This document shows, piece after piece, positions 9,813 through 20,800 of a stretch of 64,000 bases of DNA (its first letter is position 1; each line of letters begins with the position of its first letter). The position numbers were made by a program, and so were the translations under genes. Origin of the DNA: Eutreptiella sp. 'Long Island Sound 2002' (Eukaryota > Euglenozoa > Euglenophyceae > Eutreptiales > Eutreptiaceae); contig OZ038382.1 in assembly GCA_964036045.1 (NCBI GenBank), positions 147,882,961 through 147,946,960 of the forward strand, given 5' to 3'. The notes under the pieces were generated by a model. The model made no database searches and was not told the DNA's origin. It saw only the letters and a program-made list of their open reading frames with translations.

Positions 9813-12278
9813 ACCCTCCAGATCTTGGGAGGTTTGGTACAGCGAGAATCAAGCTGAAGCCGGACCCCAAGATCTATCGTCATCGGGAGTACCAACTTCA
9901 GGGCGATCGGGCCGAGGCCATGAAGAAGTTGTTGGCCGAGTTCATTGAGAGGGGATGGATCGAACCCTCCGACAGTGAGTGGGCCAGCCCAGCCTTTATC
10001 GTGCCCAAGAAGGAGAAGGGCGAGTGGAGGTTGGTGGTGGATTACAGGGGTTTGAACGAGCAAACCGAGCAGGACTCGTACTCGCTTCCCCTGATCGACT
10101 CCATCCTCCAAAAACAACAGAAAAAGCGGATCTTCACGGTGTTGGACCTGAAACACGGTTATCACCAGATGCCGCTACACCCGGACTCCGGGCCCTGCAC
10201 AGCGATGTCGACGCCGCTGGGGCCCATGCAGTGGAAAGTGGTGCCTATGGGCGCCAAGAATGGCAACGCCGCTTTCCAGCGCATGATGGAGGACCTACTC
10301 GGTCCTGTCCAGGACTCTGCCGATCCCTTTGTGGATGACATTATCATCGGGTCCGGCACGGAGAACATGACTGAGGACGAGCTGATCGAAGCGCATGAGA
10401 AGGATCTGCGCCGAGTGCTCAGCGAGCTGGACAAGCACAACATGGTGTGCAAGCCCACCAAAGCCTCACTCTTCGTGAAGGAAGTGGAGTTCGCGGGTCA
10501 CGTGGTTGGTCACGGGCAACGCCGTCCCATGCCTGGGAAGCTGGCGTCCCTGCACCACTGGGAAAAGCCCCAGACCATCAGCGAACTCCGATCCTTCATG
10601 GGGTTCTGCAACTACTATTCGGGCTATGTCCGAATGTATGCAGAACTGTCGGGCCCGCTGCACAAGATGCTGCAAGTGGGTAAGTTCGATGGCCGGAAGG
10701 GGAGCAAGAAGAAGCTTGCCTGGACCCCTGAGGCCGAAGATGCGTTGAGCCGCCTGAAAGAGCGACTCCTGGGGCAGCTGGGACTATTCTTGGTGGACCC
10801 GGACAAGGGATTCGTGCTACGGACAGACGCCTCGGACTATGCTGTAGGGGCAGTCCTCGAGCAGATTCGGGACAACAGGACTCATGTTCCCGTGGCGTTT
10901 TGGAGCATGATCCTGGCCGAGGGCCAACGCCGAACATGGACCGCGAGGGAGAAGGAAACATACGCCATTGTATGTGCGCTCAGGAAGTGGTCTGGCCACA
11001 TCGGACTGCAGCCGGTGGTGGTTTGCACGGACCACCAGTCCCTACAGAGCTGGCACAAGGAGCATGTCGACACCCCCTCAGGACCAGCGGCTAGAAGGGC
11101 CCGATGGCACGAGACGTTCGCCAAGTTCGACCTCAGCGTCGTGTACGTCCCGGGGAAGGACAACACTGTGACAGATTGCCTCAGTCGCTGGACCTACCCC
11201 GCGGGCAAGGCGTGGATGGACATATCCAGCCATGGCGACGCCGAGGAGACCGAGGAGGCCAAGCGCATCATCGAGATGGAGAAGGCCATGGAGCAGGAGG
11301 GGGTCAAGTGTTCTGTGGTGATGGCAAACCGTACAGACCTGGCCAAGTTCCGGGGCGCCCGAGTCCAGGCTATTCGAGAGGAAACCCTCGAGCAATGGAT
11401 GGTGGCCCCTGTAGAGCTAGTCAGGTCGGTGCTCACAGAGGACTGGTCGGATGACTATGCGGCATCCGACCACTGGAGCAAGTACTGGAATGCCGTGAGC
11501 GCCCCGTCAGACGACGAATGGCCCGAGGGCTTAACCGAGGATGGGGACAAGTTGTTCCTCAAGGACAAGCTGCTGGTGCCCGAGAACCGAGTGGAGGAGC
11601 TCATTGACCATTGGCACAACGCCCAGCTCAAGCACCCTGGCCGAGACAAGATGCAGCAGGACCTGGAGTGGCGTTTCAAGTTCCCACCGGGGTACTACGC
11701 CATCCTGGATAGGTACTGCAGCGACTGTGCCGTGTGTCGGGCCACGAAGAGTCCCAACCACTCCACAGCGGGCAACCCGGTGTATACGGCTATACCGGAG
11801 GCCCCTATGCGGTCCGTGGCCATGGATGTATTCGCCATGCCTGAGGTCACCGTGGAAGGAGAGACCTACCACTGTGTCATCCTGGCGGTGGATAGGCACA
11901 GTGGGTATATTGTGGCGGTCCCTGGCAAGAAGTCCAAGAAGAAGGACAAGAAGGACAAGCATGGAGTCGGGCTGCAGCCCAAGACCGTCGCTCATGCCAT
12001 GATCAGGCATTGGCTGACGATTGTTGATGTCCCGGCTGTCATCTGCAGCGATCAGTGCAGTCAGTTTGTGGGGACCACCTTTGATTTTATGGGACACAGA
12101 GTGGCCAAAACTATGAACGTCTAGCCGCTTGGACCTTAGAATGGATGAACGTCTAGCCGTTTTGCAACCGATTGTGACATCCTAATCATTCACCTTACCG
12201 TTTGTCGAGCCACATGTCGGACTATTACGAAAACATGAAATGTGTATTTTCCCCAGGAAAATGCACTAAAACAAGTGT

Positions 12279-12708
12279 TGCACCAATCGTCACACCGATC
12301 GTCGCACCGATCGTCACACCAATCGGTGCACCGTTTCTTCCCTGCATTTGTTTTTTGGAGAGCGTTGTACTTTTTTGAAAAAAAACCTTGGAATCAGGCA
12401 TACTACGTATTATGTGAGGCCCCAACTGCATTGCACATCATTGCACGGATCATGCTGTGATGATTTCTGCAATGTACATATCGTCGCACTGATCGGTTCA
12501 CCGATCAAGCTGATCTCAGAGCCCAGGCACAATGTGACTCAGATGTTGGTCTGACTGTTTAAACAATATGTTGTCCGAACAATCTTAGGTTATGCGAGCC
12601 AAGCCAGCTTTTTTTTGTCCGTGGTTACACCACTGTTCGTCGCACTGATCGTCACACCGATCGTCACACTGATCGGCTCACCGATCGTCATAGACATCGG
12701 CTCACCGA
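12279..12708. repeat. Subterminal 12-bp repeat clusters, left side
   Basis: Degenerate copies of CGTCRCACCGAT occur at about 12279-12333, 12482-12510 and 12637-12708. The word contains CGATCG-like palindromic overlaps (ACCGATCGTC). Similar words recur in the intron (about 13027-13092) and at the right side of the insertion. The clusters could be binding sites for a transposition protein. Confidence 0.6.
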
Positions 12709-13626
12709 CTGTCACCCCTCTTCCTCTTCTTGCCCGACCTTTCCTTGTCCAGCACCAGGGCTTCAACTGTCTCCAACCGTTTTGAAAGGGCCGCCACCTC
12801 ACGCCGTAGTGCTTCAAGCTGGTCCTCCCCTGATGACTCGCAGTGGACCTTCACTCTGTGGTTAGTGCAGCAGAAAATGAAGTACATCTTCTCCTTGCGC
12901 GATGGCAGCACCTTGAGAGTTGTCTCTGCAGCCAGATGCCACGCTTCATTACCCGCAATCACGTCCGACACGATAGGGCACTCTGCGGGCACAGACGACA
13001 GAGGAAGGCACAGAGGAAGGCGCAGAGGAAGGCGCAGTGATTGTCGCAACGATCGTGGCACCGATCGTTGCACCGATTGTCGCACCGATGGTTCCACTCT
13101 TCAACATACTTGTGGGATGCATCTGGCAGTGCTTTGCCTTGCCCAACAGTAGTAGTGTGACCCAGTTCTCGTCCTCCTCCTCAACTGTGACGCGAAACTC
13201 CTCTTCGTGAGCTCCCGGTGCCGCTCGGAGGACGGTGAAGGAGTCTGGAGGTTCCCGATTTGTGTCATCCTCTCCCGCAACCTCACTCGGCAGATCTGTC
13301 AAACTGTTAGGAGTCGCAGCAAGTTGAGACAGTGTCTTCGACAGGGTGACCCACCTGGTCATCGGTTGGCGGTGGAGCACTTGTAGGAGTTGAGGGAAGT
13401 ACTTGGCGGCCACGGTGAACTGTTCTGCCGGCCAGAAAACAGCATCTTCGTCATCTTCCTTGTCATCTTCCTTCTCATCTTCTCCTTCTTCGGACGAGTC
13501 GCTTCTCATCTTCTCCTTTTCCTTTTTTCCTTCCTTGTCACTGTCATCTTCCTCCTCTTCTTCCTCTTCTTCGGACGAGTCGCTGTCCTCTGCTTCTGCA
13601 GGTGGCACATCCTTGCCGGCGGCCAT
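12702..13626 (-). CDS. Two-exon acidic coiled-coil protein carried by the DNA insertion
   Basis: Exon 1 runs 13626-13110 and exon 2 runs 12982-12702. The 127-bp intron (13109-12983) begins GTATGT and ends CCCGCAG, both good consensus sites. Splicing joins the two open frames into 798 bp, 265 codons plus TGA. The start chosen is the ATG at 13626 (MAAGKDVPPAEAEDSD). The N-terminus is a long Glu/Asp/Ser tract. The middle part (VFWPAEQFTVAAKYFPQLL and following) is not recognised. Exon 2 has a Cys-containing stretch (MYFIFCCTNHRVKVHC), a predicted coiled coil (EALRREVAALSKRLETVEAL) and a basic KKRKRG tail that resembles a nuclear localisation signal. Nuclear or chromatin association is inference. 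The repeat words lie inside the intron, not the exons. Confidence 0.62.
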
Positions 13627-13659
13627 AGCGCTAAAAGCAGGCAGCACACAAAGTGTTGC

Positions 13660-13716
13660 ACGGATCGTCGCGCCAAACGTTGCACCGATCGTCGCACTGA
13701 ACGTCGCACTGATTTA
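13660..13716. repeat. Subterminal 12-bp repeat cluster, right side
   Basis: The words GGATCGTCGCGCC, CCGATCGTCGCACTG and AACGTCGCACTGA continue the CGTCRCACCGAT family about 230 bp from the right terminus. The cluster sits upstream of the ATG of the carried gene, so it could also act as its regulatory region. Confidence 0.5.
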
Positions 13717-15221
13717 GTGGCAGTAATTGTCAAATATTTAAGTTGTACCCAAAATCGTTTGGCAACGTTAAGCTATCGCAACAAAAATGAACATTCCACA
13801 CATCTGGATGCAAAAACCATAAGAAATCGTAAATTCAGGGTTGGATCGGCACAACAATTGTATAATCGCTGGCGCCTGCGCATTTGCGGGACTGTTTCGG
13901 TCGGTGCGGGTTTTGGCCGGCAAAAGCCCTGTAAATTCATAGGTGCGTGGTTCAAGACGATGTGCAAGCACATGGGTATTCGGCACGCCAAGACCGTGGC
14001 GTACCACAGCCGGTCGAATGGCTGAGCTGAGGTGGCCGGGGGGCAGATGTTCGAGAAGTTCCGCCAGCTGCACATCGACGAACCGGGCCAGGATTGGTAT
14101 AATTCGCTGTGGAGAGTACTCCAAGCGTATCACGACCTTCCGGGACCCACTGGACTGTCGCCCCATCGTATCCTGTTCCTACGGGATCGAGTGTCACGCA
14201 CTCTCCCGTGGTTGAACCATGGCAAAGTGGCCCGGGATGCGAACGCTATGATGGCTGAGGCGGACGACACGGCGGCCAAGGTGTGCAAGGCACTTCAGGA
14301 CGAGCATGACAAGAGGGCCAAGTACTTCAAGCAGGGAAAGGTCCAGAAGTATGCTCTCCAAGACACCGTGTGGGTGGAGCGGCACCACAAGGATGTCCTG
14401 TCCAGGCATCGGCAGGCATCTTGGTATGTGCCGGGGGTAATCGTGCGGGAGGTCGGGCAGGATGTGTATGCGGTTCGTGTGGGGGATGGGAAGATCCTGG
14501 ACCGCGACCATACCCAGCTTCGTCCCCGAGCACCAGACCCCAGCGGACGTCCCGTCACCTTCGAGTTCACGGCCGGCGATGTGGACTCGGACGACGAGGG
14601 TGAGGACGACAATTTCACCGCTGAGAAGATCCTGGCGGACAAGCCGGACCCGGGGACGCCTGCAGGGAGGCTTTATAAAGTCCGTTGGAAGGGATTCGCC
14701 GCATCCAGGGATTTGTGGGAGCCTCCGAGCAGTTTCGTGCCGAGGTATACCACGGTCTGGATGGACTATCTGAAGAAAAAGAATATTTCTTTGGATGTCA
14801 AGGACGTGTTGGTCCATTTGGTTGCTGCTGTAGCACCGTAATGGATCCCCCCCGGCATTTTTGTTTGTTTCTGTGCTTGGGAGACGGGTGAGGGCGTTCA
14901 TCCGGGGATTTTTGGGCCTTGATTGGCCATCTACCCCCTTCACTCGATCTCCACATATATATTTCATTGTGGTATACTTATTTAGGTCGACCGACGACGT
15001 TTCTCTATCTTTGATCCCCTTGGTCCATGTTGTAGATCAAGAGGACACCGGATATGGCGTAGGGCACCGATTATCAGTGTCCTCACCCCTCTCTTGGGGC
15101 GTGGGGGACGCCTACGACGTGTGTGGGGCCTCCATGTGTCCTTGGGACATGGGGGGGGGGTTGGAGCCCATTGGGGTCCTTCCGTCCTCTCTTCAATGAC
15201 TTTCGAGCGGTAACAACGCTC

Positions 15222-15233
15222 TGAGAAGGGGGG
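15222..15233 (+). other. Polypurine tract, family A copy 1
   Basis: TGAGAAGGGGGG immediately precedes the LTR start TGAAGCC. The same tract precedes the 3' LTR of copy 2 on the minus strand. It would prime plus-strand DNA synthesis. The non-coding stretch from 14842 to here shows nothing else I can support. Confidence 0.8.
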
Positions 15234-17590
15234 TGAAGCCGGTTCGGACCCCCGTGGCCATCTTTGGGTCACTTGGGGTGTGTATCTATGTGCCGGCAAG
15301 CCGCCATTGGCTGATATCATACCCTTTCATCCACCTGACCTAACCTGATGTGATAGTGTGATAGGTTTGGCCATTCCGGCTATGAGCGGCCATATTCAGT
15401 ACCGAGGCGCCGCCAGCTGAGATTTATATATCAGAATATCAGGCATCAACAGGGTTTTTTTATCATAATGTTTCCGTAATTTTTCAGCATTTCGTTCTGA
15501 TGGTCAAGGGATCGGCGACTGTCAGTTGGCTCGCGATTTTGCGGTAACCGATTGGTTAACTGTTATTTACAGATATTTTGGCGGAAACCCCGATGAAGGG
15601 TCAGATTTCATCAGTAAAGGGTTCGTTGCTTCCGCAATTTTCTAAATATGCACTCGAAAATTTAATCTGAATTTTTCGCGATGTCGAAATCGGATTTTCG
15701 ACTTCGACATCGCCGCACTTGATTTGGTCTTTTTCGAGTGGTCATACTCCTTTCCCTATGCCCAAATCAGGTTTCCCTTATACTTGCCACCCATTTGACT
15801 TGGAGATATAAGGGAAACAAAAGTGATTCGTGGGACCACTTTGAAGGGCCATATCTACGCGCGAGTGTGAGGAAAGAGAATAAGGAAGGTTGTGTTGCAA
15901 GCGCCTCAGTCTCAACTTATTTTGAGTAGGGTCCAACACCTTAAGTCGTCACACACACTCGTTGTATCATAGGATCATGGTCAATATGGTACAAACTTGT
16001 TTATAACTTGTTGACCATGTGTCCGGACTTGATATTATGACTTTCGAGTGTAGCGCATGAGTCTTGCGGTTGCATAGCATCTTTCATTAGGTTCCCACGT
16101 CCATTTAACCCAAAGTTATGACCATGGGGGGGCATGGCATACCATGGTGGGAGCCAATTTTAAGGGCTATGTGTGATATTGGTAGTATATGTCTTGATAT
16201 GCTCACGCCCATGTTATATATCTTCGTGTGGCAGAAGAGATGGAGACCCACACGTGACAAGGGCTTTGTTCATGTCCCAATTGTGGAATTCAAAGCGCTA
16301 GACTAAGTCTACCGCGTATGTGTTTCTCGTGCTTTTTTTGGCAAAGAGATCCATGAGTGCACTCCCATTTTCATGGGGCATGTAGATATAAGTGGCGAAG
16401 GTATCTCCATGCGCCCGATTGGGGATCCAAGTGGGGGAATTGTTTGCAAATGGTTCCAATCATTTGTGTATTGAACCATGAGCGGATATCATGGGTGAGC
16501 ATAGAGATATACTATCATGACAACTTTGTATTTGGACATATTTTCATGTTTTTGACCTCAATTTTTGCTCATTTTTGCGTTTTGTGTACTTACCTGGTCG
16601 GCAAACAGCAAGAAGCCTATGGGGAGTCGAACCATGGTATGTTGTTCATATGTTGGCATATGCTTTGGAGTTGAACACCACCATATGCCGGATCGCGTAC
16701 TCCATTTGGCTTGGCGCACGAAGGATTACAAGAATTGGTCTCAAGATCGTGGGCTGACTTGGGCAGTGCGTGGCGCCCATATCCGAAATGGTTTTGAGGG
16801 TAAAGTGGGGATGTACATGGGCATTGACCTTTGGTCTTCATCCTCCATGAATACTAGACTCCGATTCCATGCATATTTTGAGCTTTTGGATAAGTGGTAA
16901 CTTCAATTTTGAGCATGTATTTGATATATGGCCAATATGGTGTGAATTGGCAATTTTTGGCATGTTATGAGTTCAAACTCATGGGGCATATCTCCAAGCC
17001 CATTCGACTCCAAGTCCAACAAAGTTTATGTCAGGGTACGGCATGGTCCTGAGTGCCACTCTAGGCCATGACACGCCACCTTCCCTATTGGGCTAGGATT
17101 TAGAGGCTTGGGAGTGAACACATTTTTGGGGTTTGTGTAGTGACTTTTGACACATGGCATTCAGCCATCTCATTTGACCTGGTTCAGGGCAATATGTTGG
17201 TGAGTCAAGGGAAGGTCTTGAGTCCAGGGAATGTCGGGTTTATGGCTGTGAATGTGTATGTTTACCTCTTTCCCTAACTTTGCTTTAATTGTGTCCATAT
17301 GCCAATTTCAGGGCTTTCCTCTTTGGTGCAATTCTTGTACATGCCCGCCACCGTGGGACGACCGGTGTGCTGAACGGAAGCCCGCATCGTGGATTGGATT
17401 GTGGATTGGGTTATTGCTGTATTTGTGGGATCTGGTTGCTGTTCAGGGTTGAAGGAGGATAGTATTTTCTATATTTTTGGATTTGGAACCCGGAATTTTG
17501 ATAAATGCAATCGTTGATCAGGAGCAAGTCAGCAGGGGTAACCGGCGGAAGGGGCACAGCGGGGGCCGGTCCTGGTAGGGACCTTCTTTA
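15234..17590 (+). repeat. 3' LTR, family A copy 1
   Basis: The LTR starts TGAAGCCGGTTCGG after the polypurine tract and ends CCTTCTTTA, 2,357 bp. Ends are TG...TA rather than TG...CA, as in copy 2. It aligns throughout with the 2,394-bp LTRs of copy 2 and with the 5' remnant at 3859-4872. Short open frames inside it recur in each LTR copy simply because the LTRs are similar. Confidence 0.9.
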
Positions 17591-18881
17591 ATAGATGCCT
17601 TGATTTTTTTGGTGCATGGGGGTTGCCCCCCGGCGAGCATAACACAAAAGCGGCCTAACCACGGGCAAGTGAGCGTTCATGGCGAGCCAAAGTTCATCGA
17701 AGGACAGCAGCCATATGTACAGTAACTCTGAGGGTGTGACCCTGCTCCAAAATGCACCAAAGGCCTGGTTACTGTGGGCTAGATGCCTTGATTGTCCACA
17801 TCCATGCCGCAGTGTAACATACCAAAATGTTTCTTTCTAATCGTTGTGCCCAGATCTTGAGCAATGCAACTTTGCAAAAGTAAAATTGTTTCGAAGCCAA
17901 CTATTGTGCCCAACTAGCCTTCGGTGCGATTTTCAAATAAAGGAAATACAAGTGTTTCACTGTCAATTGTTATGCCATTTATGACTCCTCTCCGATTTTC
18001 GAATAACAAAACCAAAAGTGTTTCTTTTCGAACGGTCATGCTGTATGCTGTATGTTGTAGCTCACATCAACGTAGGCGCCGGTGAGGTCCACCAGTCGAT
18101 GCTTGAGCTGAGGGCTGTGGGCGGCTTTGATTTGGCCCCCGTTGGTGGAGATGTCGTAGGTATTGAGGCCAATTTTCTTCTCCACGACTGGTGGCGTCCA
18201 CCAAGATTTGAACCTGTGGATTCCCACGGGACGGGGGCACAGTAAGCAAACAGCATCTCGGTTTTTGTAGACAGGGCCAGGCTCTGTGTAATCCCTGCGG
18301 TCGTCCGCGGCAGCATGCTCTCCGTGGAGGGAGTATGAGATGAGGCGATCGAGTTCCTTCTATTTGGCGACAACCTCCTCAGCATCGAGGGACATTCCCG
18401 GCTGGAGCCAAGGCAGTTGGGTGCTGGTCAAATCCCTGCCGAAGACAGCAACATGCGGGCTTACACTAGTAGGGCCAAGAAACTCATGCTAGGCCTAAAG
18501 AGCTCGAGAGAGTCCCTCATACCAATTCGCCTTGCTCTCTCAATGGAGCTTTGCCAGCTTGTCGAACAATTGTCGACCGGCATTCTCCGCTCATCCATTG
18601 ATCCTGGACACGTAGGCCAGGGGCTCTGCCTTGTGCATCCCTTGTAGATGGCAGAAGGTCTTACAACCACGACGACAAGCTGTTCGAGGGCCACGCTCTT
18701 TTTTTGGCGTACAAGGCGGACCTGCTTCTCGGAGCACATCATTCTTGAACTGGTGCAGTTCGACTGGATGACAAGCGATACCAGTGGACCCCCGTCTGAT
18801 CGTGCAACTTGCTAGTCAAGCTGAAGCAGTTTGTTAAATTGAGACAACCGTATACGTGCTCACACAGTTCGACTGAAGTAT
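17591..18881. other. Inter-element stretch with a degenerate minisatellite
   Basis: No gene is supported. At 17822-18045 a unit of about 65-80 bp is repeated three to four times with much divergence; each unit has a GTTTC-TTTCGAA-like part followed by TTGTGCC or TTATGCC and an AAATAAAG or AATAACAAAAC part. On the minus strand 18227-18036 encodes a short frame (VEKKIGLNTYDISTNGG) that I cannot assign. Confidence 0.45.
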
Positions 18882-20082
18882 ATGACGTGGTTACTTAACG
18901 CACCTGTCGATCTAATGCAGCTGACGACCACTTGTCAGGATGGACTTGCCTTACGATACCATGATCTTGATGCCATCATCAGCCGGCAGGCCCATCGAGG
19001 GGCACCACAAACCCGTCAAAAATATCGCAAGTACATCGAACTGTCTTTCTGTGACAACACAGATGGTCTCATCAAATGCATGGGAACATCAAAGTACCTT
19101 ATGGCCGCAACGAAGAGTGGTTGGCATCAAGGAAAACGACGGGTTAGCAATGTCGAATTTCGAATGGACACGTATGCCAACGAAGCCGAGGAGCTTGGCC
19201 GAAACAACTCTTCACCTACAAACCCGTTTTATCCCGACCTTCTTGATCTTTCATACTTGCCTTCTAATTCCAATGGACATCAACACCACTTCGATACTCC
19301 GATGTTCAAGCATCTTAGTCGAATCCGACGTGCCTACGAAGATGCGCACCGGCGAAACGTATGTAGCCGAAATCAGCCGTACTTCGATGCTGTTGTTGTC
19401 GATACGGCGGCGAGTCGGGTGTGGGCAGAAGCAATGGGATTCACTCAGCAAAACGCATTTTCCGAAGGGCAATATGTCCATCACAACCTTGGTAGACGCC
19501 AAAATGCGTCCCGAACTGAGATGCTGCAGATTGTGCACCGGTACGGCCACGTGTGTCATCCTAGCGACATGACGGTTGTCATCGTTGCTCGAAGGTTCTC
19601 GACTGCCGATGCTCGGTGGTGGCGAGAGAGCCAGAACCGGAAAGTTCTTCTTGGACGATGTTGTTGGCATTTCTACTTACAAATGGTATCGATTGACCCG
19701 TGACCAAGATTGGCGGGATTGCGCGTTTCAATGTTGGACATACGTTTACGTCTCGAATGACGCTGCGTGGCCCCAGTGGCACTTGTCCTCTTTCTATGCC
19801 GAACAAACTCGAACGCTTGCGGGAATGGGGCAGCATCGACACCTTGTACGAGAACATGTCTTCATTTTCGAGTACAAGGCCCCCCGCGATGACAAGCCTG
19901 TTGACCCGAATCTTCGGTTGTTGTTACACTGAGCAGGATTCCTTCCGCGGAAGCACGCCTTCGAGAACGCTGTTCGTCGACATTACATCGGACATGATAT
20001 TTATCGATGGACGGCATGTGTCATGAACGATGACAACGACCGTTGTCGCCTGGAGACCCCGGGAGAGCTTGAGTTCCAATAG
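18882..20082 (+). pseudogene. Family X protein, longer copy (one frameshift, one TGA)
   Basis: The frame open at 18882-19703 encodes an unrecognised protein with residues such as KYIELSFCDNTDGLIK, HFDTPMFKHLSRIRRAYEDA and FDAVVVDTAASRVWAEAMGF. Near 19620 similarity to the left copy passes into the next frame (19576-19932: TGKFFLDDV, YKWYRLTRDQDWRDCAFQCW, EHVFIFEYKAP), so there is one frameshift. TGA at 19930-19932 stands where the left copy has CGA; the frame then continues through RRHYIGHDIYRW to TAG at 20080-20082. The full product would be about 400 residues, rich in aromatic residues and Arg. No catalytic motif is clear. Two copies flank the gypsy element, so this is either a mobile family or a duplicated gene. 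Confidence 0.6.
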
Positions 20083-20800
20083 AATTGTGATTCGTAACTC
20101 GGTTAACCCGGACCCTTGAGGATCGTTTGGAGATCCGAACACGTCCTGTCGAACTGTTGCAGGTTGATACAGCCTGGTGAATGTATAGTTCGATGAATTG
20201 CCTGTGTGATGACAAGTGTCTGTTTTCTCGACTTTCGGCCCTGCTGCAAACTGTCCAACACCGGGCCCTGGCCTTGATATATCAACGGGCCCACGTCCTT
20301 ACTGTTGCTAGTGCCGCACCATCAAGCGAATTGACAATCGAGTAGCTTCCCTCTAGATGTGTTGAGAGGTCGAACACCGCGTATCAATGGGCGGCGACGA
20401 CAGGTTGTCCTAGTGAGTTCAACCCAAGGTTGTGCGTTCGACTACAATGAGATGTTGTGACATCACGTCGAGCGCCAACTCCCCTGAGTTCGACTGCTAT
20501 AATGCTTCATGACCAGCACAAGTCCGAAATACCAGAAAGGTTTCTGCGCATTGTTTGTGTGTCTTTCGACACTTGCGCCGCCCGCCCGGCTGAGTGGGAG
20601 CTCTTCGAGTTCACAGAGAGAGGTATTGCTATAGTTTTGAGCAACAGCACAGCAACGAGCGCACGAACGGGCGATCGCGCATTGAACACGCGTGAGTCCG
20701 CAAATGCTGATATGGAACATCAATATGTGCGAAAACCGTGCATTCAGCTGTGTAAGATACTTCGATGTGTATCGAACACGGTTTTGTATTGGAACTGTGG
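20083..20800 (+). repeat. Family X downstream non-coding segment (right copy)
   Basis: It corresponds to 3060-3858 and shares the GTCGAACACCGCGTAT and GACGACAGGT words, the CAGCACA block and the AAGATACTTC word (3650 and 20753). No coding function is apparent. Conservation of untranslated flanks in both copies supports one repeat unit of at least 1.4 kb. Confidence 0.4.

Larger units (their letters stand above)
12076..13945. mobile_element. DNA-transposon-like insertion with TIRs and cargo gene
   Basis: Copy 2 integrase reads GGGAC-GTGG uninterrupted at this point; here 1,870 bp separate GGGAC from CGTGG. The insertion begins CACCTTTGATTTTA and ends TAAATTCATAGGTG, which are inverted repeats matching at 12 of the first 14 positions. 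Clusters of a 12-bp word (CGTCRCACCGAT) lie near both ends, as subterminal repeats do in several class II families. No transposase is visible, so it would be non-autonomous or use the encoded protein in an unknown way. At most about 1 bp of target duplication is visible, so the superfamily cannot be assigned. It carries a spliced gene on the minus strand. Confidence 0.72.
7904..14841 (+). pseudogene. pol, family A copy 1 (broken)
   Basis: Domains in order: aspartic protease with DTG at 8306-8314 and the downstream WDMIMGYDF motif; a Dam-methyltransferase-like region from VFASRDAP (about 8826) to about 9060, in which the NPPF-type motif is replaced by GPMYWHGS; a 214-bp inverted segment (9599-9812); RT with FVDD at 10328-10339; RNase H with RTDAS near 10820; integrase HHCC zinc region near 11609-11750; DDE core beginning MDVFAMP (11821). 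The core is cut by the 12076-13945 insertion and resumes at 13946. The second catalytic block reads CSDQCSQF rather than CSDRGSQF. A TGA (14023-14025) replaces Trp just before the catalytic Glu. The C-terminus has a chromodomain (YKVRWKGF..WEPPSSF, about 14675-14745) and ends at TAA, 14839-14841. Not functional. Confidence 0.88.
3859..17590 (+). mobile_element. Ty3/gypsy chromovirus, family A copy 1 (5'-truncated, rearranged)
   Basis: In order on the plus strand: a 3' fragment of the 5' LTR, primer-binding site, gag, in-frame UAG, pol (protease, methyltransferase-like domain, RT, RNase H, integrase, chromodomain), polypurine tract and a complete 3' LTR. The same family is present as copy 2 at 26391-50544. 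The 5' LTR starts abruptly at about 3859 against family X sequence, so no target duplication can be seen. The element is non-functional: gag frameshift, TGA in gag, a 214-bp inversion at 9599-9812, a 1,870-bp DNA insertion at 12076-13945, and TGA at 14023-14025 in place of a Trp codon near the integrase catalytic Glu. Confidence 0.93.

Noticed and set aside
12076-13945. Assignment of the DNA insertion to CACTA, hAT or another superfamily
   Set aside because: The termini begin CACCT rather than CACTA, and the flanks give at most about 1 bp of target duplication, so no superfamily fits on visible evidence.
16565-16900. 111-codon frame inside the LTR, repeated in other LTR copies
   Set aside because: Its recurrence follows from LTR similarity; it has no domain, and the other copies truncate it at different points.
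18036-18742. Retroelement or host gene on the minus strand upstream of the longer family X copy
   Set aside because: Short frames overlap in several phases and none shows a catalytic motif.
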